A stretch of DNA of 64,000 bases from Serratia nevei (GCF_024160145.1 NZ_JAMYWQ010000003.1:1-64000), one strand, 5' to 3'; positions 39,662 to 49,816 are shown, counted from the first letter of the stretch. Translations and numbers: made by a program. Notes: a model not told the origin generated them from the sequence alone.

Positions 39662-40378
39662 ATGAGCGGTTCTTTCAGAGAGAAAAATAACGGCATTAAT
39701 TATGTTTTTCAGCCAATGTTCGCGAAATCGGGACAATTGCTGGCCGTTGAATGTCTGTCTCGCTTTACGTTTAATAGCGAATATGCCCATTTTTCTCCTG
39801 AACAGTTCTTTCGCCACGCCGATAGCGCAACCCGGATTGAGATTTTGCTGGATCAGATCAACCTGATCGATAAATACAAACACTGGTTTCATGAAAACCA
39901 AGTGATCGCCACTTTGAATGTTGACGATTATTCTCTGCAATCGCTGGCGAATAGTCACTTTGCCGAAAGAATTAATGCCATGCGCTGTATTCATTTCGAG
40001 ATCAGCGAGAATTCAACCCGGCTGGTGAAAGATCGCGTGCACGGCGATCCGTCATTGAATAGTTATTCATTTTGGCTCGATGATTTTGGTTCTGGCTATG
40101 CGGGTTTTTCCGCGTTGTACAACAGCCAGTTCCGCTTCGTTAAGCTCGACCGTTTTCTGCTTTGGGACTTCATGAAGAAGTCCGGCGGCGAGGGCTTGAT
40201 GCGCGCGTTACTGCGCTTCTTTTACCTTAATCATTACAAGGTAATTATCGAAGGAGTTGAAACTCCCGAACACAAGAAATGGCTGGATGAAATGCCATAT
40301 TACGCACTGCAGGGAAAGCTGTGGAAGGAATCCAGCATCAAGGATTTGAACTCGCTTCTTACAGCTGAATACTTTTAA
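39662..40378 (+). CDS. stand-alone EAL-domain c-di-GMP phosphodiesterase
   Basis: A 238-residue cytosolic EAL protein with no sensor domain. All expected active-site residues are visible: Glu30 in ECLSR (ExLxR), Asn86 in LNVDD, Glu116 in FEISEN, Asp140-Asp141 in LDDFGSG, Lys161 in VKLDR, Glu197 in IEGVE and Gln217 in ALQG. It should therefore hydrolyse c-di-GMP. It is divergent from fimA and 21 bp before a LuxR-type gene. The arrangement recalls mrkJ (EAL) and mrkI (LuxR) beside the Klebsiella mrk fimbrial operon. A role in lowering c-di-GMP to control fimbriae is inferred. Confidence 0.9.
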   Translation: MSGSFREKNNGINYVFQPMFAKSGQLLAVECLSRFTFNSEYAHFSPEQFFRHADSATRIEILLDQINLIDKYKHWFHENQVIATLNVDDYSLQSLANSHFAERINAMRCIHFEISENSTRLVKDRVHGDPSLNSYSFWLDDFGSGYAGFSALYNSQFRFVKLDRFLLWDFMKKSGGEGLMRALLRFFYLNHYKVIIEGVETPEHKKWLDEMPYYALQGKLWKESSIKDLNSLLTAEYF

Positions 40379-40399
40379 CTCGGTATTGGTGTTTGCCCT

Positions 40400-40990
40400 A
40401 TGTCTAAAAACAACGTTCTTGTGATTAGTGAGTGTAAGTACAGCTATGTTGGCCTGTCGGTGCTGCTGAAGAAACACTACGGCGCGTACGATATCCGCCT
40501 GTTTTCCGATTTCATGCACGGCGGCGCCAAAGCAGAGAAGATCACCAAGCACGATATCGCACTAATTTTCACCTCGCAAAACCTCGAACAGAGCGTCAAC
40601 GTGATCGAAAGCCTGGTGTCCCTGCACCAGCAGTACAACAGTAAAACGCGCCTGTTGGTGTTCTATGACGACGAGCGCGTGGTGAAACTGTTGTCGATCC
40701 TGGGGATTTCCGTCGAGTTGGTCTCCACCCGCATTCCGCTTTATTCGCTGCAGGAAAAAATCCAGCGGCTGCTGGAAAGCAAAGAGCCGGGCGGCATCCG
40801 GGTACAGAAAACCCGCGAGCTCAGCCCGGCGGAAAGCGACGTGATCTTCAATCTGCTGCGCGGCGACAGCCTGCTGCACATTGCGGAAAAGCGCGGTACG
40901 CACCCAAAAACCATCTTCTCGCAGAAATACAGCGCGATGAAAAAGCTGCGGCTGCGCAGCATGAGCACCATCTTCGTCGCCGGCAAATAA
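40400..40990 (+). CDS. LuxR-type regulator next to fim
   Basis: A 196-residue protein with an unusual N-terminal domain (1-130; VISECKYSYVGLSVLLKK, no clear phospho-Asp) and a C-terminal LuxR/NarL helix-turn-helix (LSPAESDVIFNLLRGDSLLHIAEKRGTHPKTIFSQKYSAMKKLRL, about 139-183). It resembles fimbria-associated regulators such as MrkI. It follows the EAL gene by 21 bp and is probably co-transcribed with it. Likely targets are the divergent fim operon and its own promoter; this is inferred from position. Confidence 0.85.
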   Translation: MSKNNVLVISECKYSYVGLSVLLKKHYGAYDIRLFSDFMHGGAKAEKITKHDIALIFTSQNLEQSVNVIESLVSLHQQYNSKTRLLVFYDDERVVKLLSILGISVELVSTRIPLYSLQEKIQRLLESKEPGGIRVQKTRELSPAESDVIFNLLRGDSLLHIAEKRGTHPKTIFSQKYSAMKKLRLRSMSTIFVAGK

Positions 40991-41120
40991 CCTGCCCTGG
41001 CTTGTTGCGCGGTACGCCGCGCGGCAACCTGCCCTCCCCCGCCAAGTTAAATTAATGTAACAACCGGCGACAAAGCAGCAACAGACACACAACATCCTCT
41101 CCTGTTGGCTACGATTTGCA

Positions 41121-41135
41121 CACGGATTATCCGTG
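41121..41135. promoter_or_regulatory. palindromic operator candidate upstream of the FMN enzyme gene
   Basis: CACGGAT-T-ATCCGTG is a perfect 7-bp inverted repeat centred 48 bp before the start at 41176. It could be a repressor site. A small GC hairpin (GCGCGG/CCGCGC, 41005-41021) lies further upstream, after the LuxR gene. Confidence 0.45.
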
Positions 41136-41175
41136 AGTCATGTCGTGTGGATTAAAATAAACATCAGGAGATGTT

Positions 41176-42801
41176 ATGAAGTCGTCCTTATTCAGCCGCT
41201 ACACCTGCTTTGTGCTGAGCATCTTGCTCACCCTGGTTTTCTTAATCATGATGCGCAACCATCCGTGGTTCTGGCTGCCGGCCCTGGCCTGCGGTGGCTT
41301 GATGGTGCTGGGTATTTACGATCTCACGCAGCAGCGCCACGCCATCTGCCGCAACTACCCGATCATCGGCCGCCTGCGCTTCTTCTTCGAATTCATCCGT
41401 CCGGAACTGCGCCAGTATTTCCTCGAGCAGGATAATGAGGAGATCCCGTTTTCGCGTACCCAGCGTACGCTGGTGTATCGCCGGGCGAAAAACGAGATGG
41501 GCGACAAGCCGTTCGGCACGCTGCTGGACGTCTACCAAACCGGCTATGAGTGCATCGGCCACTCCATGCGGCCGGTGGAAGCCGCCGATCCGACCAGTTT
41601 TCGCATCACCATCGGCGGCGCCGACTGCCGCCAGCCCTACTCCGCGTCGATCTTCAACATTTCGGCCATGAGCTTCGGCGCGCTCTCCGCCAACGCCATT
41701 CGCGCGCTCAACCTCGGCGCGGCCAAGGGCAATTTCTACCACGACACCGGTGAGGGCAGCATCAGCCGCTATCACCGGGAAAACAACGGCGATCTGGTGT
41801 GGGAGCTGGGCAGCGGCTATTTCGGCTGCCGCACCGCCGACGGCCATTTCGATCCGCGGCGCTTTGCCGAACAGGCGCAAAGCCCACAGGTGAAAATGAT
41901 TGAAATCAAGCTCAGCCAGGGCGCCAAACCCGGCCACGGCGGCATTCTGCCGGCGAAGAAGGTGGATGCGGAAATCGCCGCCACCCGCGGCGTGCCGCAA
42001 GGCGTCGATTGCATCTCGCCGGCCTCGCACAGCGCCTTCACCACGCCGCTGGAAATGATGCATTTCATCCAGCAGTTGCGCGAGCTGTCCGGTGGCAAGC
42101 CGGTCGGTTTCAAGCTGTGCATCGGCCATCCTTGGGAGTTTGTCGCCATCGTCAAGGCGATGCTGCACACCCGCATCCTGCCGGATTTCATCGTGGTAGA
42201 CGGCAAGGAAGGCGGCACCGGCGCCGCGCCGCTCGAACTCTCCAACTACATGGGCATGCCGCTGCGCGAAGGGCTGCTGTTCGTGCATAACACGCTGGTG
42301 GGCTGCGGCCTGCGCGACCAGATCAAGGTAGGCGCCAGCGGCAAGATCATCAGCGCGTTCGACATCGCCAGCGTGCTGGTGCTCGGCGCCGACTGGGTGA
42401 ACTCGGCGCGCGGCTTTATGTTCGCCGTCGGCTGCATCCAGTCGCAAAGCTGCCACACCAACCACTGCCCGACCGGCGTGGCGACGCAAGATCCGCTGCG
42501 GCAAAAGGCGCTGGTGGTGCCGAACAAGGCGGAACGCGTCTACCACTTCCATCAAAATACGGTGAAAGCGCTGGCGGACATGCTGGCGGCGGCCGGCGTC
42601 AGCCGCCCGGAGCAGCTGACCTCGCACCATATGCTGCGCCGCATCACGCCGACCGAGATCAAGGTGTACGCCGATATCTATTACTACCTGGAGCCGGGCG
42701 CGCTGCTGCAGCCGGAGATCAAAAGCGAGTTCTACGCCCGCATGTGGCGTATGGCGACGCCCACCAGTTTCGATCAGGCGATCTCGCTGCCGGCGGCATG
42801 A
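41176..42801 (+). CDS. FMN-binding glutamate synthase family protein
   Basis: A 541-residue protein with two N-terminal membrane spans (about residues 8-50) and a large glutamate-synthase-alpha FMN domain (about 130-480), seen in SIFNISAMSFGALSANAIRALNLGA, IEIKLSQGAKPGHGGILPAKKVDAEIAATRGVP and VVDGKEGGTGAAPLELSN. The Cys cluster CIQSQSCHTNHCPTGVATQ, typical of the GltB FeS/FMN region, is present. It lacks the glutaminase domain and the GOGAT beta partner. Relatives are annotated as glutamate synthase-like proteins of unproven substrate. It is monocistronic, with a palindrome before its start. Confidence 0.88.
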   Translation: MKSSLFSRYTCFVLSILLTLVFLIMMRNHPWFWLPALACGGLMVLGIYDLTQQRHAICRNYPIIGRLRFFFEFIRPELRQYFLEQDNEEIPFSRTQRTLVYRRAKNEMGDKPFGTLLDVYQTGYECIGHSMRPVEAADPTSFRITIGGADCRQPYSASIFNISAMSFGALSANAIRALNLGAAKGNFYHDTGEGSISRYHRENNGDLVWELGSGYFGCRTADGHFDPRRFAEQAQSPQVKMIEIKLSQGAKPGHGGILPAKKVDAEIAATRGVPQGVDCISPASHSAFTTPLEMMHFIQQLRELSGGKPVGFKLCIGHPWEFVAIVKAMLHTRILPDFIVVDGKEGGTGAAPLELSNYMGMPLREGLLFVHNTLVGCGLRDQIKVGASGKIISAFDIASVLVLGADWVNSARGFMFAVGCIQSQSCHTNHCPTGVATQDPLRQKALVVPNKAERVYHFHQNTVKALADMLAAAGVSRPEQLTSHHMLRRITPTEIKVYADIYYYLEPGALLQPEIKSEFYARMWRMATPTSFDQAISLPAA

Positions 42802-42902
42802 TGGGATACAAGAGAGTTGCCCCCTCGCCTTGGGGAAGAGCATATGGAGAGGGGTTGCTTGCTACGGCGGCCCTCCCCCTCAACGGCGAGAGGGCGTGTC
42901 GG

Positions 42903-44570
42903 TTACTGCTTGCGCACCGGCGCATCGCCGGCGACGTAATAGTCGGCGGTGCTGCGCGGCAGCGGCGCGCGCCGGCGAATGCGATCGGCTAACTTCTCGG
43001 CGATCATGATGGTGGTGGCGTTCAGGTTGCCGGTGATGATCAGCGGCATGATCGACGCATCCACCACCCGCAATCCTTCCATGCCGTGCACCCGGCCCTG
43101 CCCGTCGACCACCGCCATCTCATCCTCGCCCATCTTGCACGAGCAGGACGGGTGGAAGGCGGTTTCGGCGTGCTCGCGCACGAAAGCGTCCAGCTGTTCG
43201 TCGGTCTGCACCTGCGGCCCCGGGCTTATCTCGCGGCCGCGGTATTCGTCCAGCGCCGGCTGCGCCATGATCTCGCGCGTGATGCGAATAGCATCTCGGA
43301 ACTCCTGCCAGTCCTGCTCGGTCGCCATGTAGTTGAACAAAATGCTCGGGTGCTGGCGCGGATCTTTCGACTTCACCTGCACCCGGCCACGGCTTGGCGA
43401 ACGCATCGAGCCGACGTGCGCCTGGAAGCCGTGCTCCTTCACCGCGTTGCTGCCGTTGTAGTTAATCGCCACCGGCAGGAAGTGATACTGAATGTTCGGC
43501 CAGGCGAACTCTGCGCGGCTGCGGATGAAGCCGCCGGCCTCGAACTGGTTGCTGGCGCCGATGCCGGTGCCGTTGAACAGCCATTCCGCGCCGATCTTCG
43601 GCTGGTTGAACCATTGCAGCGCCGGGTACAGCGACACCGGTTTCTTACAGGCGTACTGCAGGTACATCTCCAGGTGATCCTGCAGGTTTTCCCCGACGCC
43701 CGGCAGATCGTGCACCACCTTGATATCCAGGCTGTTCAGCAGCGCCGCCGGGCCGACGCCCGACCGCTGCAGGATCTGCGGCGAGGCAATGGCACCGGCG
43801 CACAGCAGCACTTCGCGCCGCGCTTTGGCGTGGGTCAGCTGATTGCTGTCGCCCTGCAAATAGTTGACGCCCACCGCACGCTTGCCGTCGAACACGATAT
43901 GGTCGGTCAGCGCATGGGTGACGATTTTCAGGTTCGGCCGCGAACGCGCCTGATCCAGATAACCGCGGGCGGTGCTGGCGCGGCGCCCTTTCGGCGTCAC
44001 GGTGCGATCCATCGGGCCGAAGCCCTCCTGCTGGTAGCCGTTCAGATCGTCGGTGCGCGGGTAACCGGCCTGCACGCCGGCTTCCACCATCGCGTGGAAC
44101 AGTTCGTTGTTACCGGCTTTCGGCGTGGTGACGCTCACCGGGCCCTCGCCGCCGTGGTAATCGTTCGGGCCGATATCGCGGGTTTCCGCCTTGCGGAAAT
44201 ACGGCAGGCAGTCCAGATAGGTCCAGTCTTCCAGACCCGGCGCCTTGGCCCAGTTATCGAAGTCCATCGCGTTGCCGCGAATGTAACACATGCCGTTGAT
44301 CAGGGACGAACCGCCCAGCCCTTTGCCGCGGCCGCATTCCATCCGGCGGTTGTTCATGTGCGGCTCAGGATCGGTTTCATACGCCCAGTTATAGCGGCGG
44401 CCCTGCAGCGGAAACGCCAGCGCGGCCGGCATCTGAGTACGGAAATCCATCCGATAATCCGGGCCGCCGGCTTCCAGCAGCAGGACGCTGACGTCGGCGT
44501 CTTCGGTCAATCGCGTGGCTAACACGTTGCCGGCGGAACCGGCACCGATAATGATGTAGTCAAATTCCAT
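42903..44570 (-). CDS. betA: choline dehydrogenase
   Basis: FAD-dependent GMC oxidoreductase oxidising choline to betaine aldehyde (and on to betaine), membrane-associated. The 555-residue length is normal. It begins [21 protein letters not shown] (FAD loop) and has the GMC signatures [15 protein letters not shown] near 80 and [16 protein letters not shown] near 258. The catalytic His region [10 protein letters not shown] is near 464, with [13 protein letters not shown] at the end. Last gene of betI-betB-betA; a 9-bp perfect hairpin lies in the 138-bp gap after betB. Confidence 0.97.
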   Translation of the reverse strand: MEFDYIIIGAGSAGNVLATRLTEDADVSVLLLEAGGPDYRMDFRTQMPAALAFPLQGRRYNWAYETDPEPHMNNRRMECGRGKGLGGSSLINGMCYIRGNAMDFDNWAKAPGLEDWTYLDCLPYFRKAETRDIGPNDYHGGEGPVSVTTPKAGNNELFHAMVEAGVQAGYPRTDDLNGYQQEGFGPMDRTVTPKGRRASTARGYLDQARSRPNLKIVTHALTDHIVFDGKRAVGVNYLQGDSNQLTHAKARREVLLCAGAIASPQILQRSGVGPAALLNSLDIKVVHDLPGVGENLQDHLEMYLQYACKKPVSLYPALQWFNQPKIGAEWLFNGTGIGASNQFEAGGFIRSRAEFAWPNIQYHFLPVAINYNGSNAVKEHGFQAHVGSMRSPSRGRVQVKSKDPRQHPSILFNYMATEQDWQEFRDAIRITREIMAQPALDEYRGREISPGPQVQTDEQLDAFVREHAETAFHPSCSCKMGEDEMAVVDGQGRVHGMEGLRVVDASIMPLIITGNLNATTIMIAEKLADRIRRRAPLPRSTADYYVAGDAPVRKQ

Positions 44571-44665
44571 TCATTATCTCCTTACTTTATAGAGGCCTGG
44601 TCAGGCAAAGACGCGAAGTGCGGCTTGGCAGCAGGCTGTGTATTTGGGCGCTCTAGAGATTGTCG

Positions 44666-44688
44666 GCCGCAGCCAACGCGGCTGCGGC
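44666..44688 (-). repeat. intercistronic hairpin between betB and betA
   Basis: GCCGCAGCC (44666-44674) and GGCTGCGGC (44680-44688) form a perfect 9-bp stem with a 5-nt loop. No U-tract follows on the minus strand. It probably stabilises the upstream betB message or tunes betA level. Confidence 0.55.
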
Positions 44689-44708
44689 TCGAAAGACGAC
44701 GGGGATAG

Positions 44709-46181
44709 TTAAAATACCGAGGCGTATTCGCCCAGCTCGACCTGCACCGATTTGATCTGGGTGTAGTGTTCCAGCGTCGTCAGACCGTTCTCGCGGCCGA
44801 CGCCGGACTGCTTGTAGCCGCCGACCGGCATTTCCGCCGCCGACTCGCCCCAGGTGTTGATCCAGCAAATGCCGGCCTCCAACTGGTGGATCACGCGGTG
44901 CGCGCGAGCCAGATCGTTGGTCACCACGCCCGCGGCCAGGCCGAAGGTGGTGTCATTGGCGCGGCGCACCACTTCCTCTTCGCTCTGGTAGCTGAGAATG
45001 CTCATCACCGGCCCGAAGATCTCCTCGCGCACGATTTCCATCTCGTCGCGGCAGTCGCTGAATACCGTCGGCGCCACGTAAGCGCCCTTGCCGAATTCGC
45101 CGTGGGTAACGCGTTCGCCGCCGCACAGCAGGCGCGCGCCGCTGTTCTTGCCGCTCTCGATAAAGCGCAGCACCGACTCCATGTGCGCGAAGCTGACCAG
45201 CGGCCCGAAGTTGGTCTGCGGATCGGTCGGATCGCCGAGGTGAATACGCTTCACGCGCTCGAGGATTTTCGCCTCAAACTGCGCCTGCAGCGCAGCCGGC
45301 ACGAAGACGCGGGTGCCGTTGGTGCACACCTGGCCGGAGCTGTAGAAGTTGGCCATCATGGCGATATCGGCGGCGCGATCCAGATCGGCGTCGTCGAAGA
45401 TAATCAGCGGCGACTTGCCGCCCAGCTCCATGGTGACTTCCTTCAGCGTCGACCCCGACGCGTTGGCCATCACCTTCTTGCCGGTTTTCACCCCGCCGGT
45501 GAAAGAGACTTTGGCGATGCCCGGATGGTCGGTCAGGTACTGCCCTACCTCCGCGCCGCTGCCGGTTACCACGTTGAACACGCCGTCCGGCAGGCCGGCT
45601 TCGGTGTAAATTTCCGCCAGCTTCAGCGCCGTCAGCGACGTGACTTCGCTCGGTTTGAAGATCATCGCGTTGCCCGCCGCCAGCGCCGGCGCGGACTTCC
45701 ACAGCGCGATTTGAATCGGGTAGTTCCAGGCGCCGATGCCGGCCACCACGCCCAGCGGTTCGCGGCGGGTGTAGACGAACGAGGTTTCGCGCAGCGGGAT
45801 CTGTTCGCCTTCAATGGCCGGGATCAGGCCGGCGTAGTACTCCAGCACGTCGGCGCCGGTAACGATGTCCACCGCGGTGGTTTCCGACATCGCTTTGCCG
45901 GTATCCAGCGTTTCCAGCGCCGCCAGCTCATCGTTGCGCTCGCGCAGAATATCCACCGCGCGACGCAGGATGCGCGAACGCGCCATCGCCGTCATCGCCG
46001 CCCACACCTTCTGCCCGCTGGCCGCGCTGGCCACCGCACGATCGACGTCTTCAGCGCCGGCGGACTGGACTTCAGCCAGCACTTCGCCGTTCGCCGGGTT
46101 AATGGCGTTGAAGGTTTTTCCAGCGGTGCTGTCTACATAGGCGCCATGAATATAGAGCTTCTGCAAGCCAAAACGGGACAT
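44709..46181 (-). CDS. betB: betaine-aldehyde dehydrogenase
   Basis: NAD(P)-dependent aldehyde dehydrogenase turning betaine aldehyde into glycine betaine. The start is the ATG at 46181 ([18 protein letters not shown]), giving 490 residues as in E. coli; the frame stays open upstream through betI, but that part is not coding. Catalytic Glu lies in [12 protein letters not shown] near 250, and nucleophile Cys in [14 protein letters not shown] near 286; the coenzyme loop [10 protein letters not shown] is near 230. It follows betI by 14 bp. Confidence 0.97.
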   Translation of the reverse strand: MSRFGLQKLYIHGAYVDSTAGKTFNAINPANGEVLAEVQSAGAEDVDRAVASAASGQKVWAAMTAMARSRILRRAVDILRERNDELAALETLDTGKAMSETTAVDIVTGADVLEYYAGLIPAIEGEQIPLRETSFVYTRREPLGVVAGIGAWNYPIQIALWKSAPALAAGNAMIFKPSEVTSLTALKLAEIYTEAGLPDGVFNVVTGSGAEVGQYLTDHPGIAKVSFTGGVKTGKKVMANASGSTLKEVTMELGGKSPLIIFDDADLDRAADIAMMANFYSSGQVCTNGTRVFVPAALQAQFEAKILERVKRIHLGDPTDPQTNFGPLVSFAHMESVLRFIESGKNSGARLLCGGERVTHGEFGKGAYVAPTVFSDCRDEMEIVREEIFGPVMSILSYQSEEEVVRRANDTTFGLAAGVVTNDLARAHRVIHQLEAGICWINTWGESAAEMPVGGYKQSGVGRENGLTTLEHYTQIKSVQVELGEYASVF

Positions 46182-46195
46182 AGGATCTCCTTGGG

Positions 46196-46798
46196 TTATC
46201 CCCCGGGCGGCGTCTGCCCCCGGAGTTGGAACGTGATGTATTCGGTCGTGAGCGCCAGCGCCTGCGCCTGGTTGAACGCCGCGCCGCGCAGTGCGCTGCG
46301 CAGCCACAGTCCGTCGATCAGCGCCGCCAGCCCCTTGGCCGCTAACCGCGCCTGCGGCTGCGGCATGACGCGGCGAAACTCGGCGCACAGGTTGGAATAG
46401 AGCCGGCGGCCGTTCACCTGCTGCAGCCGGTTGAGCTGCGGTTGGTGCAGACTGCTGGCCCAAAAGGCCAGCCAGGTCTTCATCGCCGCGCTGTTGATCT
46501 GGCTGTCGTCGAAGTTGCCGGCGACGATCGCCTGCAGCCGCGCCGCCGGGCTGTTATCGGTCAGCGCCTGCAACCGCAGCTTCACCGCCTCGCCCAGATG
46601 GCTGATCAGATAGCGCATCGTGGCTTCCAGCAGGCCATTCTTGTCCTTGAAATAATGGCTGATGATGCCGTTGGAAACGCCGGCCCGCCGCGCAATCTGC
46701 GCGATGGTGGCGTCATGCATTCCCACTTCGTTTACCGCGGCGAGCGTGGCATCAATCAACTGCTGCCTTCTGATTGGCTGCATTCCTACCTTTGGCAT
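46196..46798 (-). CDS. betI: TetR-family repressor BetI
   Basis: Choline-responsive repressor of the bet genes. The 200-residue protein has an N-terminal TetR helix-turn-helix ([55 protein letters not shown], about 8-62), followed by a BetI-type ligand domain. Start [14 protein letters not shown] matches the family. First gene of betIBA and divergent from betT; a perfect 14-bp palindrome in the intergenic region is its likely operator. Confidence 0.95.
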   Translation of the reverse strand: MPKVGMQPIRRQQLIDATLAAVNEVGMHDATIAQIARRAGVSNGIISHYFKDKNGLLEATMRYLISHLGEAVKLRLQALTDNSPAARLQAIVAGNFDDSQINSAAMKTWLAFWASSLHQPQLNRLQQVNGRRLYSNLCAEFRRVMPQPQARLAAKGLAALIDGLWLRSALRGAAFNQAQALALTTEYITFQLRGQTPPGG

Positions 46799-47196
46799 AT
46801 TTCGACTCTCACAAAACCGACTTCGGCCTTATCTCAGCGGGCAAATTTCACTGCCGTTTCGCCCGTGATTCAGGTCATCATGCGGACTATTAAACTTTTT
46901 TTTGATTGAACGTTCAATAAAAATTGCATATATTTTATTGCCGCCTGGTTAAAAATTTGTACTATCTGGTTGTGGAACTGGCTGATTTTTGTGAGGTAAT
47001 TAACGAATCTGACCAAAATCAGTGGCTGTAAGCGGTTCCCGCCGCGAAGCGCGCCGGCGCTTCATTAACAGGCGAAAGCGGCATCATTCAGGCCCTCCTC
47101 TACGGAGACGGCCGCCGCCTTCATTCGCCCGTTTTTCAGCGGCCAACGCGCCCCGGAATACGGAGCGGCACGATTTTCTCAGTTCAGAGGATGACG
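46799..47196. promoter_or_regulatory. betI/betT divergent control region
   Basis: This 398-bp gap carries the promoters for betIBA and betT. At 46905-46918 lies ATTGAACGTTCAAT, a perfect palindrome in an AT-rich context, the expected kind of BetI operator. The betT leader (about 46990-47190) is more GC-rich; short frames there have no support as genes. Confidence 0.7.
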
Positions 47197-49236
47197 ATGA
47201 CAACCCACGAAACCTCCTCCAAACCGCAGCAGGACCGCCTCAACCCTGTGGTTTTCTTCACCTCGGCGGGGCTGATCCTGGCCTTCTCGCTGATGACCAT
47301 TTTTTTCACCGACTTCTCCGGGCAGTGGATCACCCGCACGCTGAATTGGGTGTCGGCCACCTTCGGTTGGTACTACCTGCTGGCGGCGACGCTGTATATC
47401 GTGTTCGTGGTGTTTATCGCCGCTTCGCGCTTCGGCTCGATCAAGCTCGGGCCGGAACAGTCCAAGCCGGAGTTCAGCCTGATGAGCTGGGCGGCGATGC
47501 TGTTTGCCGCCGGCATCGGCATCGACCTGATGTTCTTCTCGGTCGCCGAGCCGGTGACCCAGTACATGATGCCGCCGGAAGGTGACGCGCAAACGCTGGA
47601 GGCCGCGCGCCAGGCGATGGTCTGGACGCTGTTCCACTACGGCCTGACCGGCTGGTCGATGTATGCGCTGATGGGCATCGCCCTCGGCTACTTCAGCTAT
47701 CGCTACAACCTGCCGCTGACCATCCGCTCGGCGCTGTACCCCATTTTCGGTAAGCGCATCAACGGCCCGATCGGCCACAGCGTGGACATCGCTGCGGTGC
47801 TCGGCACCATCTTCGGCATCGCCACCACGCTGGGCATTGGCGTGGTGCAGCTCAACTACGGCCTCAAGGTATTGTTCGAGATCCCGGAAAACCTGACAGT
47901 GCAGGGCTCGCTGATCCTGCTGTCGGTGATCATGGCCACCATCTCGGTCACCTCGGGCGTCAACAAGGGCATCCGCATCCTGTCCGAGCTGAACGTGCTG
48001 CTGGCGCTGGGCCTGATCCTGTTCGTACTGTTCTTCGGCGACACCGAGTTCCTGCTCAACGCGCTGGTGCTCAACGTCGGCGATTACGTTAACCGCTTTA
48101 TGGGCATGACACTCAACAGCTTCGCCTTCGATCGGCCGGTGGAGTGGATGAACAACTGGACGCTGTTCTTCTGGGCCTGGTGGGTAGCGTGGTCGCCGTT
48201 CGTCGGCCTGTTCCTGGCGCGCATCTCGCGCGGGCGCACCATTCGCCAGTTCGTGGTCGGCACGCTGATCATACCGTTTGTGTTCACCCTGCTGTGGCTG
48301 TCTATTTTCGGCAACAGCGCGCTGTACCAGATCATTCACGGCAACGCCGAGTTTGCGCAGGAAGTGATGCAGTTCCCGGAGCGCGGCTTCTACAGCCTGC
48401 TGGCGCAATACCCCGGCTTCACCTTCAGCGCCTCGGTGGCCACCATCACCGGCCTGCTGTTCTATGTCACCTCGGCGGACTCCGGCTCGCTGGTGCTGGG
48501 CAACTTCACCTCGCGCCTGGCCGACATCAATAATGATGCGCCGAACTGGCTGCGGATTTTCTGGTCGGTGGCCATCGGCCTGCTGACCATCGGTATGCTG
48601 ATGACCGACGGCGTGCCGGCGCTGCAGAAAACCACGGTGATCATGGGCCTGCCGTTCAGCTTCGTGATCTTCTTCGTGATGGCCGGGCTGTATAAATCGC
48701 TGCGGGTGGAAGACTACCGCAAGGCCAGCGCGCTCAGCACCCTGGCGCCGGTGCCGGTCTCCAGCCACGACGTGCTCAACTGGAAACAGCGCCTGTCGCG
48801 GGTGATGAACTACCCAGGCACCCAGTACACGCAGAAAATGTTGGATAAAGTCTGCCGTCCGGCGATGCAGGACGTGGCGCGCGAGCTGGAGCTGCGCGGC
48901 GCGAAGGTGGAGTTCAGCGAAGTGCCGCCGACTGAAGACGAGCGCCTGAACCACCTGGAGCTGTTGGTGCGCCTGGGCGAGGAACAGAACTTCATCTATC
49001 AGATCTGGCCGATGCGCTACTCGGTGCCGGGCTTCACCTACCGCGCCCGCTCCGGCAAGTCGCACTACTACCGGCTGGAAACCTTCCTGATGGAAGGCAC
49101 CCAGGGCAACGATCTGATGGACTACAGCAAGGAACAGGTGATAGGCGATATCCTCGACCAGTACGAGAAGCACCTGAACTTCCTGCACATTCATCGCGAA
49201 GCGCCAGGAGGCACCCTGACCTTCCCGGATATGTGA
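47197..49236 (+). CDS. betT: high-affinity choline transporter BetT (BCCT family)
   Basis: Proton- or sodium-coupled choline importer of the inner membrane feeding the BetA/BetB pathway during osmotic stress. The start ATG at 47197 sits six bases after AGAGG; an ATG two codons earlier touches that site. The 679-residue protein has twelve spans. The BCCT Trp-rich span WTLFFWAWWVAWSPFVGLFLARISRGRT is near residue 322. A C-terminal cytoplasmic tail of about 180 residues (from about 500) is found in BetT proteins that sense osmolarity. Divergent from betI, and followed by a terminator. Confidence 0.96.
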   Translation: MTTHETSSKPQQDRLNPVVFFTSAGLILAFSLMTIFFTDFSGQWITRTLNWVSATFGWYYLLAATLYIVFVVFIAASRFGSIKLGPEQSKPEFSLMSWAAMLFAAGIGIDLMFFSVAEPVTQYMMPPEGDAQTLEAARQAMVWTLFHYGLTGWSMYALMGIALGYFSYRYNLPLTIRSALYPIFGKRINGPIGHSVDIAAVLGTIFGIATTLGIGVVQLNYGLKVLFEIPENLTVQGSLILLSVIMATISVTSGVNKGIRILSELNVLLALGLILFVLFFGDTEFLLNALVLNVGDYVNRFMGMTLNSFAFDRPVEWMNNWTLFFWAWWVAWSPFVGLFLARISRGRTIRQFVVGTLIIPFVFTLLWLSIFGNSALYQIIHGNAEFAQEVMQFPERGFYSLLAQYPGFTFSASVATITGLLFYVTSADSGSLVLGNFTSRLADINNDAPNWLRIFWSVAIGLLTIGMLMTDGVPALQKTTVIMGLPFSFVIFFVMAGLYKSLRVEDYRKASALSTLAPVPVSSHDVLNWKQRLSRVMNYPGTQYTQKMLDKVCRPAMQDVARELELRGAKVEFSEVPPTEDERLNHLELLVRLGEEQNFIYQIWPMRYSVPGFTYRARSGKSHYYRLETFLMEGTQGNDLMDYSKEQVIGDILDQYEKHLNFLHIHREAPGGTLTFPDM

Positions 49237-49254
49237 CGGTCGATAAATAACGAG

Positions 49255-49283
49255 AGGGCGTAGCCAGGCTACGCCCTTTTTTA
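49255..49283 (+). terminator. terminator of betT (bidirectional with DUF417 gene)
   Basis: AGGGCGTAGC (49255-49264) and GCTACGCCCT (49268-49277) form a perfect 10-bp stem followed by TTTTT, 19 bp past the betT stop. Confidence 0.85.
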
Positions 49284-49751
49284 TGCCGGCTCGGCCGGCA
49301 AGTCGGCTTTCAGCAGCACCAGGGAACCGGCCAGCAACACCAAATCCTTGATTAAAAAACTGGTGGCGCCGGCCATGGCCGGAAAACCGCCGGCGGAAGG
49401 CTCCCAGGCCCCCGGCGTGGAAAAGATCAGCGTCAGCGTGGTCAGGTAGGTTACCGTCGATCCGATCGCCCCCAGCAAGCCCAGCCGCCGCGACCAGAAT
49501 CCCGCCAGCAGCAGCAAACCGAAGCTCCACTCGGCGACGCCCAGCGCATAGCTGGCGCCGCGGATGCCGAACGCCTGATGCATCCAGCTCAGCAGCGGGC
49601 TGTTGCCGATCAGCGGTACCAGCCCCTGCGCCTCGTAATCAAACCATTTGGCGTAACCGAAGGCGGCGAAGATCACCACCAGCGCTGCGCGCATAAAGAT
49701 AACGTCGCCGTTCGAGCGCTGAAAGCGCCGCAGCCATGTCGCCAGCATCAT
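49281..49751 (-). CDS. DUF417/DoxX-like membrane protein (RclC-like)
   Basis: A 156-residue inner-membrane protein with four spans. It has features of the DUF417 family, whose E. coli member RclC (YkgB) belongs to the reactive-chlorine resistance operon: IFAAFGYAKWFDYEAQGLVPLIGNSPLLSWM, GVAEWSFGLLLLAGFW, and FLIKDLVLLAGSLVLLKAD. It is shorter than RclC. It is the last gene of a run with a methionine-rich peptide, a YedY-like enzyme and a cytochrome b. Co-transcription is likely (65 bp after the peptide gene). Function unproven. Confidence 0.82.
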   Translation of the reverse strand: MMLATWLRRFQRSNGDVIFMRAALVVIFAAFGYAKWFDYEAQGLVPLIGNSPLLSWMHQAFGIRGASYALGVAEWSFGLLLLAGFWSRRLGLLGAIGSTVTYLTTLTLIFSTPGAWEPSAGGFPAMAGATSFLIKDLVLLAGSLVLLKADLPAEPA

Positions 49752-49816
49752 CCTCTCTCCTTATGTTGCCCACGGCCGCCGCGGTTCGCCCGCTTGCGGC
49801 CGCGGGGTGCGGCGGC

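Noticed and set aside
47179-49530. 783-codon minus-strand frame opposite betT
   Set aside because: Shadow of betT, rich in Arg, His and Gln with no domain; extends into the DUF417 gene in another frame.
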